In this document: one piece after another, positions 39,018 through 47,110 of the stretch | How positions within the stretch are numbered: the first letter of the stretch is position 1 | Layout of the letters: every line of letters starts with the position of its first letter | NCBI GenBank assembly: GCA_945877545.1 | Contig: CAMCSO010000003.1 | Coordinates: forward strand, 1 to 52,632 | Source of the DNA: Bifidobacterium breve | Lineage (GTDB): Bacteria > Actinomycetota > Actinomycetes > S36-B12 | Reading direction: 5' to 3' | Length of the DNA: 52,632 nucleotides | Notes under the pieces: model-generated | Database searches by the model: none | What the model saw: the letters and a program-made list of their open reading frames with translations, nothing else | What the model was told of the DNA's origin: nothing | Program-made: the position numbers and the translations under genes

Positions 39018-39389
39018 CTAGATGATCATTCCGGGGTCGCCGTTGTCGCCGACGACGGTTCTGCCTGCCTGCTGCCACGCACCCATGCCGCCATCGACAC
39101 TGACGGCGCTGAATCCAGCCTTGTGCAGTTGTGCCGCCCCCATGAGGGAGCGATTGCCCGACCGGCAGATGACGAGGACGGGCCTGGCCGGATCGAGTTG
39201 CCCATGGTCCGAGGGCACCCGGGCCATCGGCATGTGCACCGCGACGGGGTCGTGGCCCGCGCTCCACTCGACGAGCTCACGAACATCGAGGAGCACCGCG
39301 CCTGCCTCGAGCATCGGGAGTGCCTCGTCGACGCTGACGTTGAGGTTGAGGTTGAGGTTGAGGTTGCCACCGCTGGCGGTCAGGCCCAC
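39018..39389 (-). CDS. Rhodanese-like protein
   Basis: LLDVRELVEWSAGHDPVAVHMPM, VLVICRSGNRSLMGA; GTG at 39389 overlapping the upstream stop. Confidence 0.82.
   Translation of the reverse strand: MGLTASGGNLNLNLNLNVSVDEALPMLEAGAVLLDVRELVEWSAGHDPVAVHMPMARVPSDHGQLDPARPVLVICRSGNRSLMGAAQLHKAGFSAVSVDGGMGAWQQAGRTVVGDNGDPGMII
39339..39365 (-). repeat. Hexanucleotide repeat (AACCTC)n near the rhodanese N-terminus
   Basis: Encodes NLNLNLNLN; four exact units plus a diverged unit. Confidence 0.9.
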
Positions 39390-39667
39390 GCCCTTGCCGC
39401 CTTTGCCTCGACGGCAACCGCGAACTTGCAGAAGGCTGCGTAGGCACGTGCCCCGCACATCGTTGCGGGGCCGGCCTTCATAAGGAAGGAAACACCGATG
39501 GCCATCGCGATGTGCTCCTTGGTTCTCGTCTCGCGCACCCCGGGAGCGAGCGCCGCCGAGCTCAGGTCGGCAAAGTCCCTGTAGACCTCAGGAATTGCCT
39601 GACGGTGCTCACGGTGCTGCAGATTCAGGTCATCGACCACCGATTGGTGATGCACGTAAGTGGTCAT
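39380..39667 (-). CDS. Carboxymuconolactone decarboxylase (AhpD-like) protein, apparently internally deleted
   Basis: MTTYVHHQSVVDDLNLQHREHRQAIPEVYRDFADLSSAALAPGVRETRTKEHIAMAIGVS|FLMKAGPATMCGARAYAAFCKF; expected CxxC segment missing. Confidence 0.7.
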   Translation of the reverse strand: MTTYVHHQSVVDDLNLQHREHRQAIPEVYRDFADLSSAALAPGVRETRTKEHIAMAIGVSFLMKAGPATMCGARAYAAFCKFAVAVEAKAARAWA

Positions 39668-39672
39668 GACCG

Positions 39673-39701
39673 AATATTATACCCCAGGGGGTATATGTCA
39701 A
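39673..39701 (-). promoter_or_regulatory. Promoter with CsoR/CstR-type operator in the spacer
   Basis: Minus strand TTGACA (39696-39701) - 17 bp - AATATT (39673-39678); ATACCCC-AG-GGGGTAT at 39679-39694. Confidence 0.8.
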
Positions 39702-39723
39702 CCCACGTCCCGTGCCTCGGGTG

Positions 39724-40935
39724 TCACCTCAGCCGGACGAAGGACCGATCGAGTTCGCCGACTGACGTAACCCCGAGGAGTTGCATCGTGGTCTTGATCT
39801 CCTTCTCGAGGATGCTCACGACCCGCCGTACCCCGTCCTCACCGCCGGCCATGAGCCCGTAGAGGTAGCCGCGGCCGATGAGTGCCCCGGTCGCCCCGAA
39901 GGCAAGTGCCGCGACGATGTCTGCACCGCACGTGATGCCGCCATCCACGTACACCTCGATCCGATCCCCCACCGCGTCGACGACGCTCGGGAGAATCTCG
40001 AGCGGCACATTGCCGCGGTCGATCTGCCGGCCACCGTGGTTCGACAGGATGACTGCATCGACCCCGAGATCGACCGCGATGACGGCATCCTCGACCGACT
40101 GCACTCCCTTGAGCACAAGCTTGCCGGACCAGATACTGCGAAGCCAAGCGATGTCGGCCCCGGTGATACTTGGGTCGAACACATTGGTGAGGAGGTCGCT
40201 CACCGTGCCACCCGTGGACGCCAGCGTCGCGAACTCGAGCGGCCTAGTCGTGAGCAGGTTGCCCCACCACCTCGGGTACATGGCCATACCAGCAAGAGTG
40301 CCGAGGGTGAGCTGCGGAGGAATCGTGAGTCCATTGCGCACATCACGCAACCGAATGCCACCGACCGCTGTGTCGACGGTGAGGATGAGAGTGTCATACC
40401 CCGCAAGCTCTGCGCGCTGGACAAGCGCCTCACTCGCCGCCCGGTCGCGCCATACGTAGAGCTGAAACCACCGCCGAGTATCGGGGAAAGCCTGGGCAAG
40501 GGCCTCGACTGAGGTCGTGCCAAGGGTTGAGAGTGCATACGGGATATCAGCCTCCCCGGCCACCTTCGCCACCGCGGGCTCTCCCACGTGGTGCATCATC
40601 CGCGTGAACCCCGTTGGCCCAAGCGCGAATGGCAGCGCCGAGCGCTTTCCGAGCATCTCGACCGAGAGGTCCACGGACGAGACGTCACGCAGCACTCGCG
40701 GTGTGAATTCGATGCGCGAATACGCCTCGACCGAACGACGAAGGGTCACCTCCGATCCAGCAGCACCATCGGTGTAGTCAAAGACTGGCCTCGGCACCCG
40801 GCGCTTCGCAAGATCGCGGAGATCCCCGATGCTCGCGCACCGCTCAAGGCGCGTCTGGAGTCGCGTCAGTGAGCGATCCCGTCGGCCGATGAGCGGCAGA
40901 ATCTCGCTCGGCCTCGGCAGTCGTCGATCGACCAT
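39724..40935 (-). CDS. FMN-dependent alpha-hydroxy-acid dehydrogenase/oxidase (LldD-like)
   Basis: FDYTDGAAGSEVTLRRS, LPFALGPTGFTRMMHHVGE, VDAVILSNHGGRQIDRG, YVDGGITCGADIVAALAFGA; start 40935. Confidence 0.9.
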   Translation of the reverse strand: MVDRRLPRPSEILPLIGRRDRSLTRLQTRLERCASIGDLRDLAKRRVPRPVFDYTDGAAGSEVTLRRSVEAYSRIEFTPRVLRDVSSVDLSVEMLGKRSALPFALGPTGFTRMMHHVGEPAVAKVAGEADIPYALSTLGTTSVEALAQAFPDTRRWFQLYVWRDRAASEALVQRAELAGYDTLILTVDTAVGGIRLRDVRNGLTIPPQLTLGTLAGMAMYPRWWGNLLTTRPLEFATLASTGGTVSDLLTNVFDPSITGADIAWLRSIWSGKLVLKGVQSVEDAVIAVDLGVDAVILSNHGGRQIDRGNVPLEILPSVVDAVGDRIEVYVDGGITCGADIVAALAFGATGALIGRGYLYGLMAGGEDGVRRVVSILEKEIKTTMQLLGVTSVGELDRSFVRLR

Positions 40936-40957
40936 GGTGCGTCCTCCTCGTGGATAT

Positions 40958-42379
40958 CTATCGGGCAATGCGATGGGCGAAGTCGAGCCACTGCTGCCGT
41001 GAGCCTGCCGGATAGTACTCCCGGATCTCGGGCATCGCCGCGATGAGCGACCGGGCCTCACGAAGTGAGACGACAGCGCCGGTCGAAATCCATTGGACAA
41101 CCGCGTTGCCGAGCGCAGTCGCCTCCACCGGACCCGCGACCACCCGCTTGCCGGTCGCGTCAGCAAGCCACTGCATGAGGATCTCAATCCGGCTGGCTCC
41201 CCCGACCACGTGAATGACGCTTCGCGGCTCGGTGCTGAGCCCATCAAGTTCCTCAGCACGCTGGGCGAGCCTGACGACGAGCGATTCCAGAATCGTCCGG
41301 ATCACCGCTCCCCTCGACCCGTCCCACTCCCCCGCGAGGACGTGTCCGATCGTCTCGGATGACTGGCCTGGCGCCGCTAAGGATGGGTCATCAATGTCAA
41401 ATCCGGCCACGAATGGTGCGCACTCCATAGCCGCCAAGAGCAACGACTGGACAGAGGGATCAACGCCGTCGGCAGCGGCCCAAGCGCGCCTGCATTCATC
41501 GACAAGCCACATACCCGACACGTTACGAAGGACTCGAATGGTGCCATCGATCCCGAGTTCGTGCGTGACGTTCAAGGCCATCGACTCCGTGCTGGGTACC
41601 GCCGTCTGCGACTCAAAGCCGATGAGCGCCCAGGTGCCGAGCGACAGTATGAGCGCGCGCTCGCGATCGTCAACGGGCGTTCCGGCGAAGGCACTTGCCG
41701 TGTCATGGGTTGCAACGCCGACGAGTCGCAGTCCGCGCAACCGGTCATCGAGGCATGGGCCACGTACCAACCCGGGCTCGTCAAGCGGCAGGAAGGTGCC
41801 TGCCGGAAGTGCCAGCGCGGAAAGGATTTCCGGCGACCAAGCGCGCGTCCGAGGGTCGACGAGGGCGGTGGTCGATGCATTCGTGACGTCGCATGCCCGC
41901 ACTCCGGTCAGCCAAAACGTCAGCAGATCCGGCACGAGGAGGAGCGAGGTACCGTCGCGGAGTCGGTCATCCACGGCAAGCTGGTAGGCGGTATTGAACG
42001 GCAGATGCTGTGTGCCGGTGACCGAATAGTGCCGTTCCCACGGAAGCACCGATCGAGCCCGATCGACCCCGAGGGCGTGACCGCCGTCGCGATAGGCGAC
42101 CACCGGGCCGATGAGTCGGCCCACCACGTCGATGATGCCGTAGTCGATCGCCCATGTGTCGATTCCGCACGATGTTGCCCCCAAGGCCACCGCCTCGGCA
42201 AGGCCGTCGACCACTGATCGATGAAGGGACTCAACGTCCCACGTCCAACGACCTTCAACATGAATCGGGCCATTCGGGAAGCGCGAAACCTCGGTGAGCG
42301 ACGGAACGCCTTCGACAAGATCACACAGGACGACTCGTCCGCTTCCCGCTCCGATATCGACGGCCGCGACCCGGCGCAT
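40958..42379 (-). CDS. rhaB: Rhamnulokinase
   Basis: FGGY kinase: RRVAAVDIGAGSGRVVL, GIDTWAIDYGIID, GTQHLPFNTAYQL, VVGGASRIEILMQWLADATG; start 42379. Confidence 0.92.
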   Translation of the reverse strand: MRRVAAVDIGAGSGRVVLCDLVEGVPSLTEVSRFPNGPIHVEGRWTWDVESLHRSVVDGLAEAVALGATSCGIDTWAIDYGIIDVVGRLIGPVVAYRDGGHALGVDRARSVLPWERHYSVTGTQHLPFNTAYQLAVDDRLRDGTSLLLVPDLLTFWLTGVRACDVTNASTTALVDPRTRAWSPEILSALALPAGTFLPLDEPGLVRGPCLDDRLRGLRLVGVATHDTASAFAGTPVDDRERALILSLGTWALIGFESQTAVPSTESMALNVTHELGIDGTIRVLRNVSGMWLVDECRRAWAAADGVDPSVQSLLLAAMECAPFVAGFDIDDPSLAAPGQSSETIGHVLAGEWDGSRGAVIRTILESLVVRLAQRAEELDGLSTEPRSVIHVVGGASRIEILMQWLADATGKRVVAGPVEATALGNAVVQWISTGAVVSLREARSLIAAMPEIREYYPAGSRQQWLDFAHRIAR

Positions 42380-42384
42380 GACTG

Positions 42385-44424
42385 CTACCGCACGAATGCG
42401 GCAGCGACTCCCGAATCGACCGGGATGATCATGCCCGTCGTGCGCGAGAACTCGTCCGACACAATCGCTGCCACCGCGAGCGCGATGTGCTCCGGAAGCA
42501 CCTCTCGCTTGAGGATGGTCCGCTGCGCATAGAACGCTCCGAGGTCCTTCTCCTCGACCCCGTAGACGGCGGCGCGGTTGGCGCCCCACCCACCTGCGAA
42601 GATCCCGGAGCCCTGGACCACGCCGTCGGGGTTGATGCCGTTCACCCGGATGCCGTGCTCGCCGAGTTCGACCGCAAGTAGTCGCACTTGGTGGGCCTGA
42701 TCGGCCTTGGCTGAGCTGTAGGCGATGTTTGACGGGCCAGCGAAGACTGCGTTCTTGCTCGCAATGTAGACGATGTCGCCACCCATCCGCTGCGCAATCA
42801 TCACCCGCGCGGACTCGCGGCTCACGAGGAAGGACCCGCGCGCCATGACATCGTGCTGGAGGTCCCAGTCGTCGACGGTGGTCGAAAGGAGATCCCTGCT
42901 CAGCGAGAGCCCGGCGTTGTTCACGATGAGGTCCACCCCGCCGAAGGCGAGGCAGGCCTCGGCGATCATGGCCTTGATGGCCTCCTCGCTCGTCACATCG
43001 GCCTCGACCGCGATGGCGAAATCAGGCCCGCCCATGGCGAGTGCAATCTCTTGCGCCGCAATGAGATTCCGGTCGGCGATCACGACGGCCGCACCGTCGC
43101 GCACAAGTGCCTCGACGGTCGCCCGGCCGATGCCACTGCCTCCGCCAGTGACGAGTGCCACGCGCGATGCCAGTCGCTTCGGCTTCGGGAGCCGACGCAG
43201 CTTCGCCTCCTCGAGGTCCCAGTACTCGATGCGGAACTTCTCGATCTCTTCGATCGGCTGGTAGGTGGAAATTGCCTCAGCACCGCGCATGACGTTGATC
43301 GCGTTGACGTAAAACTCCCCCGCCACACGAGCTGTCTGCTTGTTGGGTCCGAAGGAGAACATGCCGATGCCGGGGACGAGGACGATCGCCGGATCGGCGC
43401 CCCGCATGGCCGGGCTTTCTGCGGTGGCGTAGCGCTCGTAGTAGGCGGCGTAGTCGAGTCGGTACTGCTCGTGCAACTCGCGCAGCCGCACGACCACCTC
43501 ATCGATCGACGCTGCCGGGGGCAGGTCGAGCACCATCGGGCGCACCTTGGTTCGCAGGAAATGGTCGGGGCATGACGTTCCCAGTGCCGCAAGTTCCGGA
43601 TGCCGCTCGCTCGACAGGAAGTCGAGGACAACATCGCTGTCGTTGAAGTGACCGACCATCGGCCGGTCAGCCGAGGCGAGCCCGCGGATGACGGGGGCCA
43701 GGGTTGCGGCCCGTGCACGGCGCTCGTCGATGGGCAGTCGCTCGTATCCGGTGAGCACCGCGCCGAAGGGGTCAGGCCTACCCCGGTTCGCGATGAACGC
43801 CTCGGCCGTACGGATGATCTCCAGCGAGTTCGCCTCGCACTCCTGCGAGGTTGCACCCCAAGCGGTTATGCCGTGGCCGCCCAGGATGCAGCCGATCGCT
43901 TCCGGATTCGACTCCTTCAGGGCCGCCATGTCGAGCCCGAGAGCAAAGCCCGGGCGACGCCATGGCACCCATGCCACTCGATCGCCGAAGCACTCTCGGG
44001 TCAGCGCCTCACCATCGGCAGAAGTGGCCAGTGCGATGCCCGAATCTGGATGGAGGTGGTCGACGTGCGGCGCATCGACGAGGGCGTGCATCGCGGTGTC
44101 GATGGAAGGGGCCGCGCCCCCGGTGCCGTGCAGGCAGTACATGAAGGCGTCGACCATCTCGTCCTCGCGCTCGACGCCAGGGAACACATCGATGAGTGCC
44201 CTCACCCGGTCGAGTCGCAGGACCGCAAGGCCCGTCTCGGTTAACGTCCCGAGATCCCCGCCCGAGCCCTTGACCCAGATGACCTCGACCGGCGTCTGGG
44301 TCACCGGATCGACAGCCTCACCCTTCGCGGAGGTGTTTCCGCCGGCGAAGTTCGTGTTGCGGGCGTCTGAGCCGAGCCGGTTGGATCGGGCGATCAGGTC
44401 GGATACCGCTGGAACGCTGGGCAT
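42385..44424 (-). CDS. rhaD: Bifunctional rhamnulose-1-phosphate aldolase / short-chain dehydrogenase
   Basis: Class II aldolase half (ARNTNFAGGNTSAKG, HVDHLHPDSGIA) fused to SDR (LVTGGGSGIGRATVEAL, YSSAKADQAHQ). Confidence 0.93.
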   Translation of the reverse strand: MPSVPAVSDLIARSNRLGSDARNTNFAGGNTSAKGEAVDPVTQTPVEVIWVKGSGGDLGTLTETGLAVLRLDRVRALIDVFPGVEREDEMVDAFMYCLHGTGGAAPSIDTAMHALVDAPHVDHLHPDSGIALATSADGEALTRECFGDRVAWVPWRRPGFALGLDMAALKESNPEAIGCILGGHGITAWGATSQECEANSLEIIRTAEAFIANRGRPDPFGAVLTGYERLPIDERRARAATLAPVIRGLASADRPMVGHFNDSDVVLDFLSSERHPELAALGTSCPDHFLRTKVRPMVLDLPPAASIDEVVVRLRELHEQYRLDYAAYYERYATAESPAMRGADPAIVLVPGIGMFSFGPNKQTARVAGEFYVNAINVMRGAEAISTYQPIEEIEKFRIEYWDLEEAKLRRLPKPKRLASRVALVTGGGSGIGRATVEALVRDGAAVVIADRNLIAAQEIALAMGGPDFAIAVEADVTSEEAIKAMIAEACLAFGGVDLIVNNAGLSLSRDLLSTTVDDWDLQHDVMARGSFLVSRESARVMIAQRMGGDIVYIASKNAVFAGPSNIAYSSAKADQAHQVRLLAVELGEHGIRVNGINPDGVVQGSGIFAGGWGANRAAVYGVEEKDLGAFYAQRTILKREVLPEHIALAVAAIVSDEFSRTTGMIIPVDSGVAAAFVR

Positions 44425-44447
44425 GTGAACGTGTCACCTTCTGTGAA

Positions 44448-44477
44448 GTCTGACGTTGTCAGACGTCGGAGTCCGAC
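44448..44477. promoter_or_regulatory. Two abutting palindromes in the rhaI-rhaD intergenic region
   Basis: GTCTGAC-gtt-GTCAGAC (44448-44464) and GTCGGA-g-TCCGAC (44465-44477). Confidence 0.65.
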
Positions 44478-44490
44478 ATAAGCAGGTGGG

Positions 44491-45681
44491 CTAGGCGCCC
44501 CAGCCCGCCTGCGACCCGCCTACGCGCTCGTCGCTGATCCGCTGAGCGTAACCGGAGGCCGCGTAGGCTTTCATCGGCTCAGGGTCTAGTCCAATCCCGG
44601 CACGCAATTCACGAACCATGTCACGGACATCTGTGTTGTAAGCGTCCATCAGGACACCATTCGCGCCGAGCACGTCGCCACTTAGTTGCGCTGCGGTCAG
44701 CGACGGCTGGTCGACGATGAGTGCCTTAGCGGTCGCCTCCTGCACGTTCATGATCGATCGGATCTGGCCCGGGATTTTCGGCTCGATGTTGTGGCACTGG
44801 TCGAGCATGAACGAGACCCCGGACCCCGCATGGACGACGCCGGCCTTCACCACCTCGTGCATGATCCGAAACAGTTGGAAGGGGTCGGCCGCGCCGGCCA
44901 TGAGGTCATCGTCCGCATAGAACCGCGAATTGAAGTCGAAAGCTCCCAGTTTCCCCTCCCGCAGGAGGAAGGCGACGATGAACTCGATGTTTGTGCCGGG
45001 CGCGTGGTGGCCGGTATCGACGCAGACGACCGCCTTCTCACCCAGTTTGAGGCAGTGCGCAAACGACACGCCCCAGTCGGGGACGTCCATCGTGTAGAAC
45101 GCCGGCTCGAAGAGTTTGTATTCGAGCAGCATTCGCTGATCGGACCCGAGCCTGGCGTACACCTCGGCCAATGCCTCATAGAGCCGGTCCTGGCGGAGTC
45201 GAATGTCATCCTGACCCGGGTAATTCGTGCCGTCGGAGAACCAGAGCTTGAGATCGCTCGATCCGGTCGCGTCCATGATGTCGACGCATTCGAGGAGGTG
45301 GTCAGTCGCCTTCCGGCGGATGCGCGGGTCGGGGTTCGTGACGCTGCCGAGCATGTAGTCGTCGTCCTGGAAGACGTTTGAGTTCACGGTCCCGACGCTC
45401 ACACCCTCGCCGCGTGCGAATTCAGCGAGGTGGCCGAAGTCATCGACCCTGTCCCACGGGATGTGAATGGCAACCGACGGGGCCGACCCGGTGAACCGGT
45501 GAACGATCGCGGCGTCGGCGATCTTCTCGTACGGGTCGCGCGGCACGCCCGCCTGCGCAAAGACCTTGAACCTGGTGCCGGAGTTCCCGTAAGCCCAGGA
45601 AGGGGTCTCGATCTGGAGCTGCCGGAGTGCATCCATGGCAGTTGTGGTGTCCACGCTTCTCACGTCCTCTTCATCGATCAC
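44491..45681 (-). CDS. rhaI: L-rhamnose isomerase
   Basis: GNSGTRFKVFAQAGVPRDPYEKIADAA, DGTNYPGQDDIRLRQDRL, CVDTGHHAPGTNIEFIVAFLL, DFNSRFYADDDLM. Confidence 0.93.
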   Translation of the reverse strand: MIDEEDVRSVDTTTAMDALRQLQIETPSWAYGNSGTRFKVFAQAGVPRDPYEKIADAAIVHRFTGSAPSVAIHIPWDRVDDFGHLAEFARGEGVSVGTVNSNVFQDDDYMLGSVTNPDPRIRRKATDHLLECVDIMDATGSSDLKLWFSDGTNYPGQDDIRLRQDRLYEALAEVYARLGSDQRMLLEYKLFEPAFYTMDVPDWGVSFAHCLKLGEKAVVCVDTGHHAPGTNIEFIVAFLLREGKLGAFDFNSRFYADDDLMAGAADPFQLFRIMHEVVKAGVVHAGSGVSFMLDQCHNIEPKIPGQIRSIMNVQEATAKALIVDQPSLTAAQLSGDVLGANGVLMDAYNTDVRDMVRELRAGIGLDPEPMKAYAASGYAQRISDERVGGSQAGWGA

Positions 45682-45689
45682 GATCGTGC

Positions 45690-46010
45690 TTATTCAAGGT
45701 GAAAGACCTCGGTTAGGGGAACGAAGGCCTCGTCAGGTCTCCTGCCGTCCAGCGCCTCGAAGAATGGTGCCATCTCAGCCTGCCATCGCGCATTGACCTC
45801 AGTGCTTGCCATGCCGTCCAGCGCAGCCTGCAGATCCTCGGTCTCGAAGTAGCCGATGAGCATCCCGTCGGGGCGGATAAACAGCGTGTAGTTCGTCCAG
45901 CCTGTCCCTCTCAGGGCCTCGAGCATGTCCGGCCACACGCGCTCATGTCGAGCTATGTAGTCGTCGAGTCGTTCCTCGCGAACCTTGAGCACGAACAAGA
46001 CCCTCTGCAT
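45690..46010 (-). CDS. rhaM: L-rhamnose mutarotase
   Basis: FVLKVREERLDDYIARHERVWPDMLEALRGTGWTNYTLFIRPDGMLIGYFETED. Confidence 0.94.
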   Translation of the reverse strand: MQRVLFVLKVREERLDDYIARHERVWPDMLEALRGTGWTNYTLFIRPDGMLIGYFETEDLQAALDGMASTEVNARWQAEMAPFFEALDGRRPDEAFVPLTEVFHLE

Positions 46011-46030
46011 GTCGTCTTCCTGCCCCGAGT

Positions 46031-46064
46031 CGATGGTGGTGCGGCCACCGCCGCACCACCATCG
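46031..46064 (-). other. Intercistronic hairpin between rhaS and rhaM
   Basis: CGATGGTGGTGCGG-ccaccg-CCGCACCACCATCG, 14-bp perfect arms; no U-tract. Confidence 0.85.
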
Positions 46065-46094
46065 CTTCGAACCCGCTCAGGCGAGCGATCGTTC

Positions 46095-47108
46095 CTAGTA
46101 GATCTTCGAGAAGGCCACGATGTTTGAACTGTCGAACTTGTAGGGATCGCCGAGGTAGACGACACCGTTCGCGCCCTGGGTGTAGCTCTTGCCGCCGGCG
46201 GTGAACTTGGCGCCGGTGGCCTGCTTCAGGTTGCCCGAGGCACACTCAGCTGCCGCCATGGTGCCGACGTAGCCGAGGTCGATCGGATTCCACAGGCCGA
46301 ACTCCTTGACGGTGCCGTCGAGAACGTACGGCGCCATCTCGCTCGGGAGACCGAGTCCGGTGATGGCAACCTTTGAGCCCTTCGACTTCTTCTCCTGCGC
46401 GGCGGCCCGGATTCCAACGGTCGTGGGCGAAATGATGCCCGCGATGTCGGGGTGCTCTGTCAGGATCTGGTTGTACTGCTGCGCCGACTTCGTTGCGTCG
46501 TCGTCGCCGTAGTAGACGCCCGCAAGGGTGATGTTCGGGTACTTCGCGGCAAGCTGCCGCTTCATGGCCTCGATCCAGGCGTTCTGGTTCGCTGCCGTTG
46601 CTGCGGCTGAGAGCACCGCAACCTTGCCCTTGTTGCCGATCTGCGCCGCGATCCAGTCGACCTCGGCCGCGCCGATACGCTCGGAGGAGGCAGGAAGCAC
46701 GGCAACCGTTCGTGACTTCGTGTCGGTGATGTCTGCATCAGAGGTGACAATGCAGATCTTCCGGGCGATTGCCTTCTTCAGGGCGGGGGTGATGGCGTTC
46801 TGGTCCGCCGCAGAGATGACGATCGCGTTGTAGCCCTGCTGGATTGCCTGATTGATGAAGGCGACCTGAGCCGGACCGGTGGCCGTTGTCGGGCCCATGT
46901 ACTTACATGTGGCGCTGATCTCCTTGCACGCCTTCTGCGCGCCCTTGTTCCAAGCGGTGAAGTACCCGTTGTTGATCGCCTTCGGAATGATGGCGATCTT
47001 CAGCCCTGACTTCGGTGCTGCCTGCGCAGGCATCGCCGTGAGCCCGGCAATGACCAGCACGCCGAGCGTGACTGCCACCGCCTTCGTGGCGAGTGATGTT
47101 TTGACCAT
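46095..47108 (-). CDS. rhaS: Rhamnose ABC transporter substrate-binding protein
   Basis: Signal peptide; periplasmic sugar-binding fold (IAIIPKAINNGYFTAWNKGAQKACKEI, FINQAIQQGYNAIVISAADQNAITPALKKA). Confidence 0.9.
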   Translation of the reverse strand: MVKTSLATKAVAVTLGVLVIAGLTAMPAQAAPKSGLKIAIIPKAINNGYFTAWNKGAQKACKEISATCKYMGPTTATGPAQVAFINQAIQQGYNAIVISAADQNAITPALKKAIARKICIVTSDADITDTKSRTVAVLPASSERIGAAEVDWIAAQIGNKGKVAVLSAAATAANQNAWIEAMKRQLAAKYPNITLAGVYYGDDDATKSAQQYNQILTEHPDIAGIISPTTVGIRAAAQEKKSKGSKVAITGLGLPSEMAPYVLDGTVKEFGLWNPIDLGYVGTMAAAECASGNLKQATGAKFTAGGKSYTQGANGVVYLGDPYKFDSSNIVAFSKIY

Positions 47109-47110
47109 CC

